This document shows, one piece after another, positions 46,552-54,515 of a stretch of 64,000 bases of DNA; positions within the stretch are counted from its first letter, which is position 1; each line of letters opens with the position of its first letter. The notes under the pieces were generated by a model that ran no database searches, was not told where the DNA came from, and saw only the letters and a program-made list of their open reading frames with translations. Source of the DNA: Nocardioides sp. T2.26MG-1 (GTDB lineage Bacteria; Actinomycetota; Actinomycetes; Propionibacteriales; Nocardioidaceae); NCBI RefSeq assembly GCF_950101795.1, contig NZ_CATNLZ010000032.1, forward strand, positions 434,001-498,000, given 5' to 3'. The translations under genes were made by a program, and so were the position numbers.

Positions 46552-47355
46552 CTACCGACGAGCGGTGACGTAGCAGGCGACCGCAGTGGCCGCCGCGACG
46601 TTGAGGGAGTCGATGCCCTCGCGCATCGGGATGATCGCCCGGCGGTCGGCGGTCTGCTCCCAGTGGGGCGAGAGGCCGTGCCCCTCCGACCCCATCACGA
46701 GCGCCACGCGGTCCAGCCCCGCGACCGCCTCCTCGATCGGCACCGCGTCGGGCGCCAGCGTCAGCGCCACGGTCGTGAAGCCGGCCGCGGACAGCAGCGG
46801 GAGGGCGTCGTACCAGTCCGGCAGCCGGGTCCACGGCACGGCGAACACCGCGCCCATCGCGACCTTGACCGAGCGGCGGTAGAGCGGGTCGGCGCAGCGC
46901 GGGGCCAGCAGCACCGCGTCGAAGCCGAGAGCGGCCCCGGAGCGGAAGATCGCCCCGACGTTGGTGTGGTCGACGATGTCCTCGAGCACCAGCACCGACC
47001 GTGCGGAGGTGAGCACGGAGTCCACCGACGGGAGCGGTCGGCGCTCGAGCGAGGCGAGTGCACCGCGGTGCACGTGGAAGCCGGTGACCTCCTCGGCGAG
47101 CGCCTCCGAGACCACGTAGCAGGGTGCGTCCGAGCGGGACAGTACGTCGTCGAGACCGTCGAGCCAGCGCGCGGCCATCAGGAACGATCGTGGGGTGAAG
47201 CCCGCCTCGAGGGAGCGCCGGACCACCTTGGCCCCCTCGGCGAGGAACAGGCCGTGCTCGGCCTCGAGGTGCTTGCGCAGCTCGACGTCGCGCAGGTCGC
47301 GGTAGTCGGCCAGCCGCGGGTCGGCGGCGTCGGTGATCTCGATCAGGGTGGCCAT
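46552..47355 (-). CDS. TrmH/SpoU-family RNA 2'-O-methyltransferase
   Basis: 267 residues. An N-terminal substrate-binding domain (about 1-95) is followed by a SPOUT domain: VLVLEDIVDHTNVGAIFRSG is motif 1, ALVMGSEGHGLSP motif 2, and IIPMREGIDSLNVAAATAV motif 3, forming the knotted SAM site. The target could be rRNA or tRNA. The ATG overlaps the TGA of the siroheme synthase gene (ATGA). An apparent frame extending to 47787 is a shadow of that gene. Confidence 0.9.
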   Translation of the reverse strand: MATLIEITDAADPRLADYRDLRDVELRKHLEAEHGLFLAEGAKVVRRSLEAGFTPRSFLMAARWLDGLDDVLSRSDAPCYVVSEALAEEVTGFHVHRGALASLERRPLPSVDSVLTSARSVLVLEDIVDHTNVGAIFRSGAALGFDAVLLAPRCADPLYRRSVKVAMGAVFAVPWTRLPDWYDALPLLSAAGFTTVALTLAPDAVPIEEAVAGLDRVALVMGSEGHGLSPHWEQTADRRAIIPMREGIDSLNVAAATAVACYVTARR

Positions 47356-48578
47356 CACGCGAAGTGTGCCGGATGCGCCACCGCGACCACGCCGCCGACC
47401 ACGATGATCGCCGGCGGGCGTACGGCGTGGGCCGCCAGCTCGGCCGCCAGTGTGCCGAGGGTGGCGAGCACCGTCCGCTCCCCCGGCATCGTGCCGTCGC
47501 ACACGACCGCGACCGGCGTGGACGCCGGCCGGCCGCCGTCGACGAGGGCCGCCGCGATCACCGGGGCGTTCTCGACGGCCATCATCAGGATCACCGTGCC
47601 GGTGAGCCGGCCGAGGGCCGACCAGTCGACCAGCGACTCGGGGTGGCCGGGGGGCAGGTGCCCGGAGACGACCGTGAACTCGTGGGCCACGCCGCGGTGG
47701 GTGACCGGGATGCCGGCCACAGCAGGCACGGCGATCGGGCTGGTGAGGCCGGGGATCACCGTCACCGGCACCCCAGCCGCACGGCACGCGAGCACCTCCT
47801 CGTAGCCGCGGCCGAACACGAAGTTGTCGCCGCCCTTGAACCGCACCACCCGCTTGCCCGCGAGCGCCCGGGCCACGATCACCCGGTTGATCTCCTCCTG
47901 CAGCGCCGACCGCCCCCGAGGCAGCTTGGCGACGTCGATCAGCTCGACGTCGGCGGGCAGCTCGCCGAGCAGCTCGCGCGGCGCGAGCCGGTCGGCCACC
48001 ACCACGTCGGCCTCCATCAGTGCCTTGCGGCCGGCCACGGACATCAGGTCGGGGTCGCCCGGGCCGCCGCCGACGAGCACCACGCCCGGCGACCGGTCGC
48101 GCTGGTGCCGCGCGACGATCGTGCCCTCCCGCAGCCCCTCCAGGATCTCGTCGCGCACGGCCGCGGACCGTTGCGGCTCCCGCTGGCCGAGCACCGCCAC
48201 GGTGACGCCCGCGTGCCGGCCGACCGCGGGCGTCCAGGCGGTGGCCCGGGTGGCGTCGTCGGAGCGCACGCAGAAGATGCGCCGCGCCTCGGCGGCCTCG
48301 GACACCTGCTCGTTGACCGCCCGGTCGTCGGTCGCGGCGACGACGTACCAGCTCTCGTCGAGGTCGGTGTCGGTGAACCCGCGTGGGTGCCAGGTCAGCT
48401 CCCCCGATCCGACCATGCCCTCGATCGCGGGCGTCACCCGAGGGCTCACGACGTGCACGTCGGCGCCGGCCGCGATCAGGTGGGGCACCCGGCGCTGGGC
48501 GACGTGCCCGCCGCCGACCACCACGACCCGGCGCCCCGACAGCCGCAGCCCGGAGGGGTACGTCGTGTAGTCGTCCAT
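47355..48578 (-). CDS. Siroheme synthase (CysG-like, two activities)
   Basis: 407 residues. The N-terminal precorrin-2 dehydrogenase/ferrochelatase domain (about 10-170) has VVVVGGGHVAQRRVPHLIAAGA. The C-terminal uroporphyrinogen-III C-methyltransferase domain (about 175-400) has VVLVGGGPGDPDLMSVAGRKAL, VVADRLAP and FKGGDNFVFGRGYEEVLACRAAGVPVTVIPG. Together they make siroheme, the cofactor of sulfite and nitrite reductases. The ATG at 48578 has GATGAT exactly 6 nt upstream. No sulfite or nitrite reductase is nearby. Confidence 0.92.
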   Translation of the reverse strand: MDDYTTYPSGLRLSGRRVVVVGGGHVAQRRVPHLIAAGADVHVVSPRVTPAIEGMVGSGELTWHPRGFTDTDLDESWYVVAATDDRAVNEQVSEAAEARRIFCVRSDDATRATAWTPAVGRHAGVTVAVLGQREPQRSAAVRDEILEGLREGTIVARHQRDRSPGVVLVGGGPGDPDLMSVAGRKALMEADVVVADRLAPRELLGELPADVELIDVAKLPRGRSALQEEINRVIVARALAGKRVVRFKGGDNFVFGRGYEEVLACRAAGVPVTVIPGLTSPIAVPAVAGIPVTHRGVAHEFTVVSGHLPPGHPESLVDWSALGRLTGTVILMMAVENAPVIAAALVDGGRPASTPVAVVCDGTMPGERTVLATLGTLAAELAAHAVRPPAIIVVGGVVAVAHPAHFA

Positions 48579-48679
48579 CCGGACATCATCCCGGCCGCCG
48601 TGCTCACGACCGTGGCGGGCGTTCAGCCACCGGACTACGTTGAAGGCGTTCCGCACTCTGAGCTAGCCCCAGGAGCGTC

Positions 48680-49207
48680 ATGAGCCTCGACCGACCCGTC
48701 AGCCCGAACCCCTACGACCTGCTGCCCGCCGTCCCGTCGTTCACGGTGACGAGCACCGACGTCACCGACGGCCAGCCGCTGAAGGACGACCAGGTCGCCC
48801 ACCTGGGCAACACCTCGCCCCAGCTGTCCTGGGAGGGCGCACCCGAGGGCACCAAGAGCTACACGGTGACGTGCTTCGACCCGGACGCCCCGACGCCCAG
48901 CGGCTTCTGGCACTGGGTGCTGGTCGACCTGCCGGCCGACGTGACGTCGCTCGACGCCGGTGCCGGCGACGAGGGCGGGACGCTCCCGGGCGGTGCGTTC
49001 ATGTGCCGGAACGACGTCGGCACCAAGGCGTTCGGGGGCGCGGCACCGCCGCAGGGCGACCAGGTGCACCGGTACTTCTTCGTCGTGCATGCCGTGCGCG
49101 AGGAGTCCCTCGGCGTCGACTCGGACGCGTCGCCGGCGGTGGTGTCGTTCAACCTCGCGTTCAAGACCGCGGGGCGGGCGATCATCCACGGCACGTACCA
49201 ACACTGA
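48680..49207 (+). CDS. YbhB/YbcL (PEBP) family protein
   Basis: 175 residues. [23 protein letters not shown] is the PEBP signature with the ligand-pocket Asp-Pro-Asp, [16 protein letters not shown] contains the pocket His, and [17 protein letters not shown] completes the fold. Bacterial members resemble the Raf kinase inhibitor protein, but their role is unclear. ATG behind AGGAGC. Confidence 0.9.
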   Translation: MSLDRPVSPNPYDLLPAVPSFTVTSTDVTDGQPLKDDQVAHLGNTSPQLSWEGAPEGTKSYTVTCFDPDAPTPSGFWHWVLVDLPADVTSLDAGAGDEGGTLPGGAFMCRNDVGTKAFGGAAPPQGDQVHRYFFVVHAVREESLGVDSDASPAVVSFNLAFKTAGRAIIHGTYQH

Positions 49208-49209
49208 CG

Positions 49210-49803
49210 TCAGGCGCCGCGGAGCAGGTCCTCGAACGGCGTCGGGTCGTCGAACCCGTCCTCTACGGAGCGAGCCCGCCGGCGCGGTGCGCCCATGAGC
49301 AGCGTGGCCAGCTCGCCGGCGGCGCGCCCGACCCGCGCCTCCAGGCCGGGCTCGCCGAAGTCCTCGCTCGCCGCGAACACCCCGGTCGGCACCACGGTCG
49401 CGTGGAGGTAGGTGAACAGCGGTCGCAGCGCGTGCTCGAGGACCAGGGAGTGCCGCGCGGTCCCGGCGGTCGCGCCGATCAGGACCGGCATCCCGCTGAG
49501 CAGGTCGGGCTCGAGCACGTCGAAGAACGTCTTGAACAGCCCGCTGTACGACGCCGAGAACACCGGCGTGACCGCGATCATCGCGTCGGCGTGGCGCACG
49601 AGCTCGACGGCCTCGGCCAGCTCACCGGAGGGGAAGCCGGTGAGCAGGTGGTCGGCGAGCGCGTGGGCGAGCGGTCGCAGCTCGACGACGTCGACCTCGA
49701 CCGGCCCGTGCAGCGCGCCGACGGCGGCCCCGGCCAGCTGGTCGGCGAGGATCCGGGTCGATGAGGGCACGCTCATCCCGGCGCTGACCACGACGATCCT
49801 CAT
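49210..49803 (-). CDS. NADPH-dependent FMN reductase (CE1759-like)
   Basis: 197 residues, flavodoxin-like fold. MRIVVVSAGMSVPSSTRILADQL holds the FMN phosphate loop (SxxSxTR), and AVTPVFSASYSGLFKTFFDVL the flavin-ring contact. It supplies reduced FMN to the LLM monooxygenase directly upstream, to which it is coupled by an ATGA overlap. This gene pair is a recognised actinobacterial arrangement. Confidence 0.9.
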   Translation of the reverse strand: MRIVVVSAGMSVPSSTRILADQLAGAAVGALHGPVEVDVVELRPLAHALADHLLTGFPSGELAEAVELVRHADAMIAVTPVFSASYSGLFKTFFDVLEPDLLSGMPVLIGATAGTARHSLVLEHALRPLFTYLHATVVPTGVFAASEDFGEPGLEARVGRAAGELATLLMGAPRRRARSVEDGFDDPTPFEDLLRGA

Positions 49804-50924
49804 ACCGAGACCCCCGTGACGTCGTCGACGGCGTGCAGCGTGGTGTCGTGCGGACCGCCGGCCGCGGCCACGAGCGAGCCGTGCGTCGGCGCCTCCGGCA
49901 CGTGCGCCGGACGTCCCTCCGCGAAGCCCGCCCGCAGGTCGGGCAGGATCTCGCCCAGCAGGTCGAGCTGCTCGAGCACGGTCTGCAGGGGCAGCCCGGC
50001 GTGGTCGACGAGGAACAGCTGGCGCTGGTAGTCGCCGACGTACTCTCGGAAGCCGAGGGTGCGCTCGAGCACCTCCTGCGGCGACCCGACGGTCAGCGGG
50101 GTCTGCGAGGTGAAGTCCTCGAGGGAGGGCCCGTGGCCGTAGACGGGAGCGTTGTCGAAGTAGGGGCGGAACTCGCGGACCGCGTCCTGGCTGCTCTTGC
50201 GCATGAAGAACTGGCCGCCGAGCCCGACGATCGCCTGGTCGGCGGTGCCGTGGCCGTAGTGCTCGAAGCGGCGCCGGTAGAGCGCGACCATCTGGCGGGT
50301 GTGGGACGCGGGCCAGAAGATGTGGTTGGAGAAGAAGCCGTCGCCGTAGTACGCCGCCTGCTCCGCGATCTCGGGAGTGCGGATCGAGCCGTGCCAGACG
50401 AACGGCGGCACGCCGTCGAGGGGCCGGGGGGTCGCGGTGAAACCCTGCAGCGGGGTGCGGAACCTGCCCTCCCAGCTCACGACGTCCTCGCGCCAGAGCC
50501 GGTGCAGCAGCGCGTAGTTCTCGATCGCCAGGTTGACGCCCTCGCGGATGTCCTTGCCGAACCACGGGTAGACCGGGCCGGTGTTGCCGCGGCCGAGCAT
50601 GAGGTCCATCCGGCCGTCGGTGAGGTGCTGGAGCGTGCCGTAGTCCTCGGCGATCCGCACCGGGTCCGTGGTGGTGATCAGCGTCGTCGACGTCGAGAGG
50701 ATGATTCGCTCGGTCTGCGCCGCGATGTAGGCCATCGTCGTGGTGGGCGAGGACGCCACGAACGGCGGGTTGTGGTGCTGGCCGACCGCGACCACGTCCA
50801 GGCCGACGTCCTCGGCCTTCTTCGCGATCTCCACCTGCGCCTTGATGCGCTCGTGCTCGGACGGCGTGCGCCCGGTGGTGGGGTCGGTCGTCACGTCGCC
50901 GACGGAGAAGATCCCGAACTGCAT
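49800..50924 (-). CDS. LLM-class flavin-dependent oxidoreductase (CE1758-like)
   Basis: 374 residues, luciferase-like TIM barrel. GLDVVAVGQHHNPPFVASSPTTTMAYIAAQTERI is the N-terminal flavin and substrate motif, LTDGRMDLMLGRGNTGPVYPWFGKD the family-specific block, and WHGSIRTPEIAEQAAYYGDGFFSNHIFWP the later FMN contact. The substrate is unknown. ATG behind GAGGAAG. The promoter contains a long perfect inverted repeat around the -10 box. Confidence 0.9.
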   Translation of the reverse strand: MQFGIFSVGDVTTDPTTGRTPSEHERIKAQVEIAKKAEDVGLDVVAVGQHHNPPFVASSPTTTMAYIAAQTERIILSTSTTLITTTDPVRIAEDYGTLQHLTDGRMDLMLGRGNTGPVYPWFGKDIREGVNLAIENYALLHRLWREDVVSWEGRFRTPLQGFTATPRPLDGVPPFVWHGSIRTPEIAEQAAYYGDGFFSNHIFWPASHTRQMVALYRRRFEHYGHGTADQAIVGLGGQFFMRKSSQDAVREFRPYFDNAPVYGHGPSLEDFTSQTPLTVGSPQEVLERTLGFREYVGDYQRQLFLVDHAGLPLQTVLEQLDLLGEILPDLRAGFAEGRPAHVPEAPTHGSLVAAAGGPHDTTLHAVDDVTGVSV

Positions 50925-50951
50925 GACCACTCGCTTCCTCGGAGCTGCCTT

Positions 50952-50980
50952 GGTTGAATGTCGAACTATCACATTCAACC
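50952..50980. promoter_or_regulatory. Inverted-repeat operator enclosing the LLM -10 box
   Basis: GGTTGAATGT (50952-50961) and ACATTCAACC (50971-50980) are perfect 10-bp inverted repeats separated by 9 bp. The spacer contains GATAGT on the minus strand (50965-50970), a -10 candidate for the LLM/FMN-reductase pair. This geometry suits a MarR- or Rrf2-like repressor; the regulator is not in the window. Confidence 0.6.
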
Positions 50981-51026
50981 GGGGCGGGGACGGGGCTATT
51001 CCTCCCCGCGCTGGCAGCATGCACGC

Positions 51027-51611
51027 GTGACGAACCGCCGCTGCCCCGCCTGGGTGCCCGTGCTCGTGCTGCTCCTGACCGTGGTCCAGCTCGCGGTCGC
51101 GGAGTGGGTGCCCGGCATCGACCGGTTCGCGGACAAGGCGTTCGGCGCGCGGTTGATCGCCTATCCGCTGCTGATGCTGCTCACGCCGGTCCTCTGGTGG
51201 CTGGCCATCCGCCGGACGACGCCGCGGCCCGCGCCGCTGTACGGCGCGTTCACGCTGGTGATGGTGCCGTTCCTGGTGGACGTGACCGGGAACAGCCTCG
51301 ACCTCTACGACGCGATCGGGTGGTGGGACGACCTCAACCACTTCGCGAACTGGGCCCTGCTCCTGACCGGCATCGGGCTGATCGTCTGTCGTGACGTGCG
51401 TCCGCCGTGGGCCGTGGTCGTGCTCGTCGCCGGGCTCGGCGCCGTGCTGGCCATCGGGTGGGAGGTCGGTGAGTGGTTCACGTTCATCCGGCACGGCACC
51501 GAGATCGACACGGCCTACGAGGACACGCTGGGCGACGAGACGCTCGGCACCCTCGGGGCGCTGGTCGCCGGACTGGTCGTGGCGCGGGCTACCCGCGCGG
51601 TGTCGCGGTGA
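51027..51611 (+). CDS. Polytopic membrane protein (YjdF/DUF2238-like)
   Basis: 194 residues with about five or six transmembrane segments. The block GNSLDLYDAIGWWDDLNHFANWALL between segments 3 and 4 has the Asp/His-rich pattern seen in DUF2238/YjdF proteins; family assignment is tentative. GWEVGEWFTFIRHGTEIDTAYEDTLGD is a second conserved loop. The GTG start has CAGCAT 6 nt upstream. It overlaps the convergent sortase gene by 23 bp. Confidence 0.72.
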   Translation: MTNRRCPAWVPVLVLLLTVVQLAVAEWVPGIDRFADKAFGARLIAYPLLMLLTPVLWWLAIRRTTPRPAPLYGAFTLVMVPFLVDVTGNSLDLYDAIGWWDDLNHFANWALLLTGIGLIVCRDVRPPWAVVVLVAGLGAVLAIGWEVGEWFTFIRHGTEIDTAYEDTLGDETLGTLGALVAGLVVARATRAVSR

Positions 51612-52230
51612 CGACGACGTTGCTCAGGTAGCGCTCGCCGTCCCAGTCCTCGCAGGTGACCAGCACCAGACGCCCGGGCACCTCCTGGCTGAACAGCCGG
51701 GTCGCGTGGTCCGCGATCCGGCCCTTGCTGAAGACGCGGACGCGGCGTACGTCGTAGCGCAGCGACCCGCGATCGGTGCGCACCACGACCAGGTCACCCG
51801 GCTCGAGGTCCTCGAGGTGGTCCAGCGCTCCGCCTCCGGTGTGCACGGTGTGGCCGGCCACGAGGGCGCTGCCCCGGGAGGCGCCCGGCTGGGCGCCGTC
51901 GGCCCACCACCCGAGTCGCTGCGGGTCGCTCGGCGGGACGAGCGTGCGCCCCGGGGCGCGCACCGGCAGCACCGGGGCGTCCACGTGTAGGGCCGGGATG
52001 CGGACTCGCTCGGGGTCACCCGGCTCGCGTGGCGCGCGGACGGGCCTCGCCGTCGACCCGGTCTCCGGGGACGCGCTGGGAGGGCCGGCCGGGTCGGCGG
52101 TCATGGCCTGCGTGCCACTGGTCTGCACCCACCACAGCACCGCGCCGACCGCGATCAGCGCGGCGCCCGCCGCCGCCACCCAGCCGGGGTGGCGGCCGGT
52201 GGACGCCCTCTGCGTCCCTCCGTCAGGCAC
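51589..52230 (-). CDS. Sortase (class E/F type)
   Basis: 213 residues. A membrane anchor at about 15-37 (WVAAAGAALIAVGAVLWWVQ) is followed by a Ser/Pro/Arg-rich stalk and the sortase barrel: ALVAGHTVH has the catalytic His, LVLVTCEDW the catalytic Cys, and GERYLSNVVV the catalytic Arg. Sortases cut a C-terminal sorting signal and anchor proteins to the cell wall. The GTG start overlaps the stop of the secreted His-rich gene by 8 nt, which makes that protein its probable substrate. Confidence 0.88.
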   Translation of the reverse strand: MPDGGTQRASTGRHPGWVAAAGAALIAVGAVLWWVQTSGTQAMTADPAGPPSASPETGSTARPVRAPREPGDPERVRIPALHVDAPVLPVRAPGRTLVPPSDPQRLGWWADGAQPGASRGSALVAGHTVHTGGGALDHLEDLEPGDLVVVRTDRGSLRYDVRRVRVFSKGRIADHATRLFSQEVPGRLVLVTCEDWDGERYLSNVVVTATPRG

Positions 52231-53203
52231 GCGACCGGTTGCGCAGGACGATGCCGACCCCGGCCAGCACCAGGGCGAACGAGACCAGGGTCATCGGGAG
52301 CGGCGAGCGTGCCCACCCGGGCAGCGCCCCGTCGCCGGCGTCGACCGCGGTCGGCACCGCGGCGCTGGCCGCGACGTCGGCGGTGTCGCCGGTGGTCACA
52401 TCGGCGGAGTCCGCCGTGTACGTCTCACCCAGGACTCCCTGGTCGGCGGACGAGTGGACACCCCGGGCGCCGTTGGAGACGCCGCCGACGCCGGCGGCCG
52501 TCCCGCCGGCGGCACTCGGGCTCGGGGCGGCGCAGGGCTCGACCCAGAAGACCCTCGACTTCGTGTCGTTGCCCAGCGAGTGCGGCGTCGCCACGGTCAG
52601 CTTCACGTGGTAGCCCTGCTGCGGGTGCGGCTCTCCCTGGAACGTCACGGTGTAGGCCTGTCGACCGTCGAGGTCGGTGCCGCCGCCGGCGGCATCCCCG
52701 CCGACGAACACCTGGGCGGGAGCGGTCCCGCCCAGGACGACGTCCGAGGTCGGCGCCTGCGGCGCGAACGTGACGGTGGAGACGACGTCGGCTCCCTCGT
52801 CGAAGCCGAACCACGCGACGAGGAACGTGCATCCGGGCTGCGGGTTGTTGCTCGGGTGGCCGACCGCATCGCCGGGCCCGGCGATCTTGACCGTGCCGTT
52901 GTTGCCGGCCGGGTCGCCGTGGCCGCTCTTGGGGCCCTGGGCGCCCTGGTGCCCGTGGCCGGCCTGCTGCCCGGGCGCGTGGGTGTGTCCGTGGTGGCGG
53001 CCGTGGTTGCGCGTGGCCCGGTCCTTGGTCTTGTCCTTCTGCCGGCCGGGCGCCTGGTGCTCGTCCGTGGTCTGACCGAGGTGCTGCCCCTGGTCCGTGT
53101 GGTCGGACGTGGGGTCCGCGGCGGCAGCGCCTCCGAACGACCAGGTACCGAGAATGCCGACGGTGACGAGCGCGAGGGCGCGCAAACGTACCGAGTTCCC
53201 CAT
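52223..53203 (-). CDS. Secreted His/Gly-rich protein with C-terminal membrane anchor
   Basis: 326 residues. A signal peptide occupies 1-29. A hydrophilic region (about 35-100) is rich in His, Gln, Gly and Lys (RNHGRHHGHTHAPGQQ), able in principle to bind metal. A beta-rich domain (about 105-230) has two Cys (PQPGCTFLVAWFGF and VEPCAAPSP), and an Ala/Gly/Thr-rich linker follows. The C-terminus is a membrane segment (LVSFALVLAGVGIVL) with the basic tail RNRSRA, like a sortase substrate. No LPXTG or LAXTG is present; LPGWARSPLP precedes the segment. Function unknown. ATG behind GGAGCAG. Confidence 0.75.
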   Translation of the reverse strand: MGNSVRLRALALVTVGILGTWSFGGAAAADPTSDHTDQGQHLGQTTDEHQAPGRQKDKTKDRATRNHGRHHGHTHAPGQQAGHGHQGAQGPKSGHGDPAGNNGTVKIAGPGDAVGHPSNNPQPGCTFLVAWFGFDEGADVVSTVTFAPQAPTSDVVLGGTAPAQVFVGGDAAGGGTDLDGRQAYTVTFQGEPHPQQGYHVKLTVATPHSLGNDTKSRVFWVEPCAAPSPSAAGGTAAGVGGVSNGARGVHSSADQGVLGETYTADSADVTTGDTADVAASAAVPTAVDAGDGALPGWARSPLPMTLVSFALVLAGVGIVLRNRSRA

Positions 53204-53297
53204 GAACTGCTCCGATGTCCAGGCCGCGATGAGCGGCGATCAGTCCCCAACGACCCGGAGGTTGCCTGTGGGTTACCCGCCGGAAACCTAGGACCCA

Positions 53298-53313
53298 AGT
53301 GGTCTAGACCGGT
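53298..53313. promoter_or_regulatory. DasR-type dre site
   Basis: AGTGGTCTAGACCGGT fits the Streptomyces dre consensus (A[C/G]TGGTCTAGACCA[C/G]T) with one deviation. It lies 8 bp upstream of a minus-strand TAGGTT -10 box (53285-53290) of the His-rich protein/sortase pair, over the -35 region. DasR is the GntR-type regulator of GlcNAc and chitin use. Confidence 0.6.
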
Positions 53314-53319
53314 TGTGGG

Positions 53320-54438
53320 TCACACCCGAGCGAGGATCAGCACCGCGCGGTCGTCGTCGCCGCGGGCGACCCGGCGCACGATCCGCCTGGCCGCACCGTC
53401 GAACCCGTCGGCCACCGCGTCGCGGGCGGTCCGCTGCAGCCAGGCGATCCCCTGGTCGAGGTCTGAGCCGCGCGACTCGACCACGCCGTCGGTGTAGAAC
53501 AGCAGCGCCTCTCCGGGCGCCAGCACGCCCGTGCTCGCCACCAGCTCGGGACGGCGGGTGATGCCGAGGGCGGTCCCGCGCGCGTTGTCGATGACCCACT
53601 CGTTCTGCGCCCCGCACCAGCGGAGCGCGGGCGGGTGGCCCGCGCTGACGATCGAGTAGCCACCGCCCTCCAGGTCGACCAGGACGTGCACCGCGGTGGC
53701 GAACGACTCGTCGGAGAACTGGCGCAGCAGGAACCCGTTGGCCGCCTCGAGAAGGGCGATGGGGGGCAGTGAGCCGATCAGCCCCCCGAGCGCACCGGCG
53801 AACTGCAGAGCCTCCGTGGCCGCGGCGACCCCCTTGCCGCAGACGTCCACCAGGATCATCTCCAGGTGGCGGGCGTCGTCGTCGAGGTCGGCGACCAGGA
53901 AGTCGCCGGCGTACCCCGCGCCGTGGGCCGCGAGCATGGCCGACTGCGAGGTCCACCCGGCCGGCAGCGGCGGCACCTTGCCCTGAGCCTGGAGCCGGTC
54001 GCGCAGGTCGGCCAGCATCGCCTCGCCCAGGGATCCGGGCAGTCCGCTGCGCTGTCGACTCGACTGCAGGAGGAGCAGCATCGCGGCGACCACCATCGTC
54101 GCGAGCGCACTGAGCCGGACGCCGGACACCGGACCCTCGTGCAGGACCGCCCCGAAGGCGGCCGCCAGCGTGCACCCGGTCAGCACGAGCATCGGCACGA
54201 ACCGGAGCAGCAGCATGCCGAGCAGGAGCCAGACGAAGTACGCCGTGAGCGGCATCAGCTCGTAGTGGTTGAGCGAGATGCCCAGCGAGACGACGACCCC
54301 GGCGAGGAGCACCGCGAGCGCGAGGGCCTGGCTGGACCGGCTGCCGGTGCGCCAGGCGGCCACCCGCTCGTTGACGCGCTCGTTGACGAAGCCCGCCGCT
54401 CGACGGACGGCGCCCGAGACCCCTGCCGCTCCTGCCAC
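53320..54438 (-). CDS. Membrane PP2C (SpoIIE-type) serine phosphatase
   Basis: 372 residues. Three or four transmembrane segments (about 35-130) precede a cytoplasmic SpoIIE/PP2C domain: GDFLVADLDDDARHLEMILVDVCGKG carries the metal Asp residues, LFYTDGVVESRG the third, and DDRAVLILARV the last. Such phosphatases act on anti-anti-sigma factors or similar phosphoproteins. No sensory PAS or GAF domain is present. Two adjacent GTG codons are possible starts; the second (54438) is 6 nt after TAGGCT and preferred. Confidence 0.9.
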   Translation of the reverse strand: MAGAAGVSGAVRRAAGFVNERVNERVAAWRTGSRSSQALALAVLLAGVVVSLGISLNHYELMPLTAYFVWLLLGMLLLRFVPMLVLTGCTLAAAFGAVLHEGPVSGVRLSALATMVVAAMLLLLQSSRQRSGLPGSLGEAMLADLRDRLQAQGKVPPLPAGWTSQSAMLAAHGAGYAGDFLVADLDDDARHLEMILVDVCGKGVAAATEALQFAGALGGLIGSLPPIALLEAANGFLLRQFSDESFATAVHVLVDLEGGGYSIVSAGHPPALRWCGAQNEWVIDNARGTALGITRRPELVASTGVLAPGEALLFYTDGVVESRGSDLDQGIAWLQRTARDAVADGFDGAARRIVRRVARGDDDRAVLILARV

Positions 54439-54485
54439 CACGCGAGCCTAGCGAGCGCGGCGGGCGCCGGAGCCCTCTCGTTCAG

Positions 54486-54494
54486 TTATCCACA
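54486..54494 (+). promoter_or_regulatory. Single DnaA-box match
   Basis: TTATCCACA is an exact DnaA box, 9 bp before the TAGCCT -10 box (54503-54508) of the chitosanase gene, in the divergent region with the phosphatase. There is no cluster of boxes and no origin-type gene nearby, so it is not an origin; it may be chance. Confidence 0.3.
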
Positions 54495-54515
54495 GGACGA
54501 CCTAGCCTCGGGTCC

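Noticed and set aside
54486-54494. Chromosomal origin signal
   Set aside because: A single DnaA box with no cluster and no dnaA, dnaN or parAB genes nearby.
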